From contig CANHUK010000124.1 in assembly GCA_947463755.1 (NCBI GenBank), forward strand, positions 1-5,882: a stretch of 5,882 bases of DNA, given 5' to 3'. The DNA comes from Chitinophagaceae bacterium. GTDB taxonomy: Bacteria; Bacteroidota; Bacteroidia; Chitinophagales; Chitinophagaceae. The notes beneath the pieces were generated by a model, which saw only the letters and a program-made list of their open reading frames with translations, was not told where the DNA came from and searched no databases. Positions 4,744 to 5,882 of this stretch are shown one piece after another. The translations under genes were made by a program, and so were the position numbers. Numbering within the stretch: the stretch's first letter is position 1; every line of letters starts with the position of its first letter.

Positions 4744-5882
4744 ATGATTTTCGATCTGGATCTGATCAGGAAGGTCTATGCGGAGATGCCCGGCAAGGTG
4801 GAAGCCGCCCGGAAGCTCACGGGCAGGCCGCTCACGCTGTCGGAAAAGATTCTGTACAGTCATCTCTCGCAGCCGGCAGGTGCCGCGTATCGTCGGGGAG
4901 TGGATTATGTGGATTTCGCACCGGACCGTGTAGCGATGCAGGATGCGACCGCACAGATGGCGCTGCTGCAGTTCATGACCTGCGGCCGTGAACAAGTGGC
5001 GGTTCCGTCCACCGTACACTGCGACCACCTGATCCAGGCGAAATCCGGTGCCGTTCAGGATCTGGCCACAGCACTGGACACAAATCGCGAAGTATACGAC
5101 TTCCTGGCTTCCATCTCCAATAAATACGGCATCGGTTTCTGGAAGGCCGGTGCAGGCATCATCCACCAGGTGGTGTTGGAAAACTATGCGTTCCCCGGCG
5201 GCATGATGATCGGTACCGACTCCCATACACCCAATGCGGGCGGTCTGGGTATGGTGGCTGTAGGCGTTGGCGGTGCGGATGCCGTTGACGTGATGGCGGG
5301 TCTCCCCTGGGAGCTCAAAATGCCGAAACTCATCGGTGTCAAACTGACAGGTAAGATGAGTGGCTGGACTTCCGCCAAAGATGTCATCCTTTGGGTGGCC
5401 GGTCAGCTCACTGTAAAGGGCGGTACCGGTGCGATCGTCGAGTATTTCGGGGAAGGTGCAGACAATATCAGCGCCACCGGAAAGGGAACGATCTGCAACA
5501 TGGGTGCAGAGATCGGCGCCACCTGCTCCGTTTTCGCATACGATGAAAAGATGGCCGATTACCTGCGGTCCACGGGTCGTGCAGAAGTGGCCGAACTGGC
5601 GAATGGTATCCGTGAGCATCTGCGCCCGGACGCCGACGTCTATGCGCATCCCGAAAATTATTATGATCAGGTCCTTGAGCTGAACCTCGATACATTGGAG
5701 CCATATGTGAATGGTCCCTTTACCCCGGACCTTGCCACGCCTGTTTCCAAGATCAAGGAAGCCGTGGCTGAGCATGGCTGGCCTGCCAAACTCGAAGTGG
5801 CACTGATCGGTTCCTGCACGAACTCATCCTACGAAGACATCAGCCGTTCGGCTTCGATCGTCAAGGACGCGGTCGCCAAGGG
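4744..5882 (+). CDS. acnA: Aconitate hydratase, mitochondrial type, N-terminal half (cut by window edge)
   Basis: Aconitase interconverts citrate and isocitrate through cis-aconitate in the TCA cycle, using a [4Fe-4S] cluster. The first 379 residues of an expected 750 or so are present. Seen motifs are [14 protein letters not shown] near 29-42, [12 protein letters not shown] near 62-73, HCDHLI at 92-97 (Asp94-His95 match the catalytic pair Asp100-His101 of pig mitochondrial aconitase), [13 protein letters not shown] near 157-169, [20 protein letters not shown] near 175-194 and [10 protein letters not shown] near 356-365, whose Cys358 is the first cluster ligand. The other two ligands lie beyond the window. 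The likeness is to mitochondrial aconitase, not to the longer AcnA/IRP1 or AcnB of E. coli; this type is known from Bacteroides fragilis. ATG 4744 starts the family's usual N-terminus; an in-frame ATG at 4705 would add 13 polar residues and is less likely. The leader is long and contains a palindrome. Confidence 0.96.
   Translation, partial: MIFDLDLIRKVYAEMPGKVEAARKLTGRPLTLSEKILYSHLSQPAGAAYRRGVDYVDFAPDRVAMQDATAQMALLQFMTCGREQVAVPSTVHCDHLIQAKSGAVQDLATALDTNREVYDFLASISNKYGIGFWKAGAGIIHQVVLENYAFPGGMMIGTDSHTPNAGGLGMVAVGVGGADAVDVMAGLPWELKMPKLIGVKLTGKMSGWTSAKDVILWVAGQLTVKGGTGAIVEYFGEGADNISATGKGTICNMGAEIGATCSVFAYDEKMADYLRSTGRAEVAELANGIREHLRPDADVYAHPENYYDQVLELNLDTLEPYVNGPFTPDLATPVSKIKEAVAEHGWPAKLEVALIGSCTNSSYEDISRSASIVKDAVAK

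Noticed and set aside
4615..5775. A 386-codon open frame on the minus strand opposite aconitase
   Set aside because: It is in codon register with aconitase (first and third positions swapped). Such frames stay open because TTA, CTA and TCA codons are rare in the sense gene. The product shows no known family, and the sense strand is unmistakably aconitase.
1..5882. A new defence, mobile or biosynthetic system
   Set aside because: All seven genes are explained by housekeeping or general envelope families; no nuclease, transposase, integrase, toxin pair, array or repeat-flanked cassette was found.

Overview
The window looks like a piece of a Bacteroidota chromosome of moderately high GC, perhaps near Chitinophagales or Saprospirales; that lineage is a guess. 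Three things point there. Intergenic regions carry the Bacteroidota -7 promoter motif TAnnTTTG. The aconitase is of the mitochondrial type known from Bacteroides. The KdsA is of the metal-dependent class with a sequence close to Bacteroidota relatives. No tRNA, rRNA, mobile element, CRISPR array or phage gene was seen.

Layout: (1) positions 1-261, minus strand, the N-terminal part of lipB (octanoyltransferase), cut by the window edge. (2) 314-1381, plus strand, an RluD-type 23S rRNA pseudouridine synthase, divergent from lipB across 52 bp. (3) 1395-2513, minus strand, an exported PD40/TolB-like beta-propeller protein, convergent with rluD with only 13 bp between stop codons. (4) 2610-3416, plus strand, a TPR lipoprotein, divergent from the propeller gene across 96 bp. 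(5) 3479-4300, plus strand, kdsA. (6) 4330-4551, minus strand, a 73-residue PspC-domain membrane protein, convergent with kdsA. (7) 4744-5882, plus strand, the first half of aconitase, cut by the window edge.

The genes are mainly housekeeping and do not form one pathway. LipB (lipoylation of 2-oxoacid dehydrogenases) and aconitase both serve central carbon metabolism. KdsA feeds lipopolysaccharide core synthesis. RluD modifies the ribosome. The propeller protein, the TPR lipoprotein and the PspC protein are envelope proteins of unknown specific role. Strand switches between neighbours suggest mostly single-gene transcription units; kdsA could be co-transcribed with the TPR gene.

I found no convincing new multi-gene system. 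The most interesting signals are in the three divergent intergenic regions: exact TAnnTTTG boxes pointing at five of the six flanking genes, very short predicted leaders for two genes, and a palindrome inside the long predicted leader of the aconitase gene.
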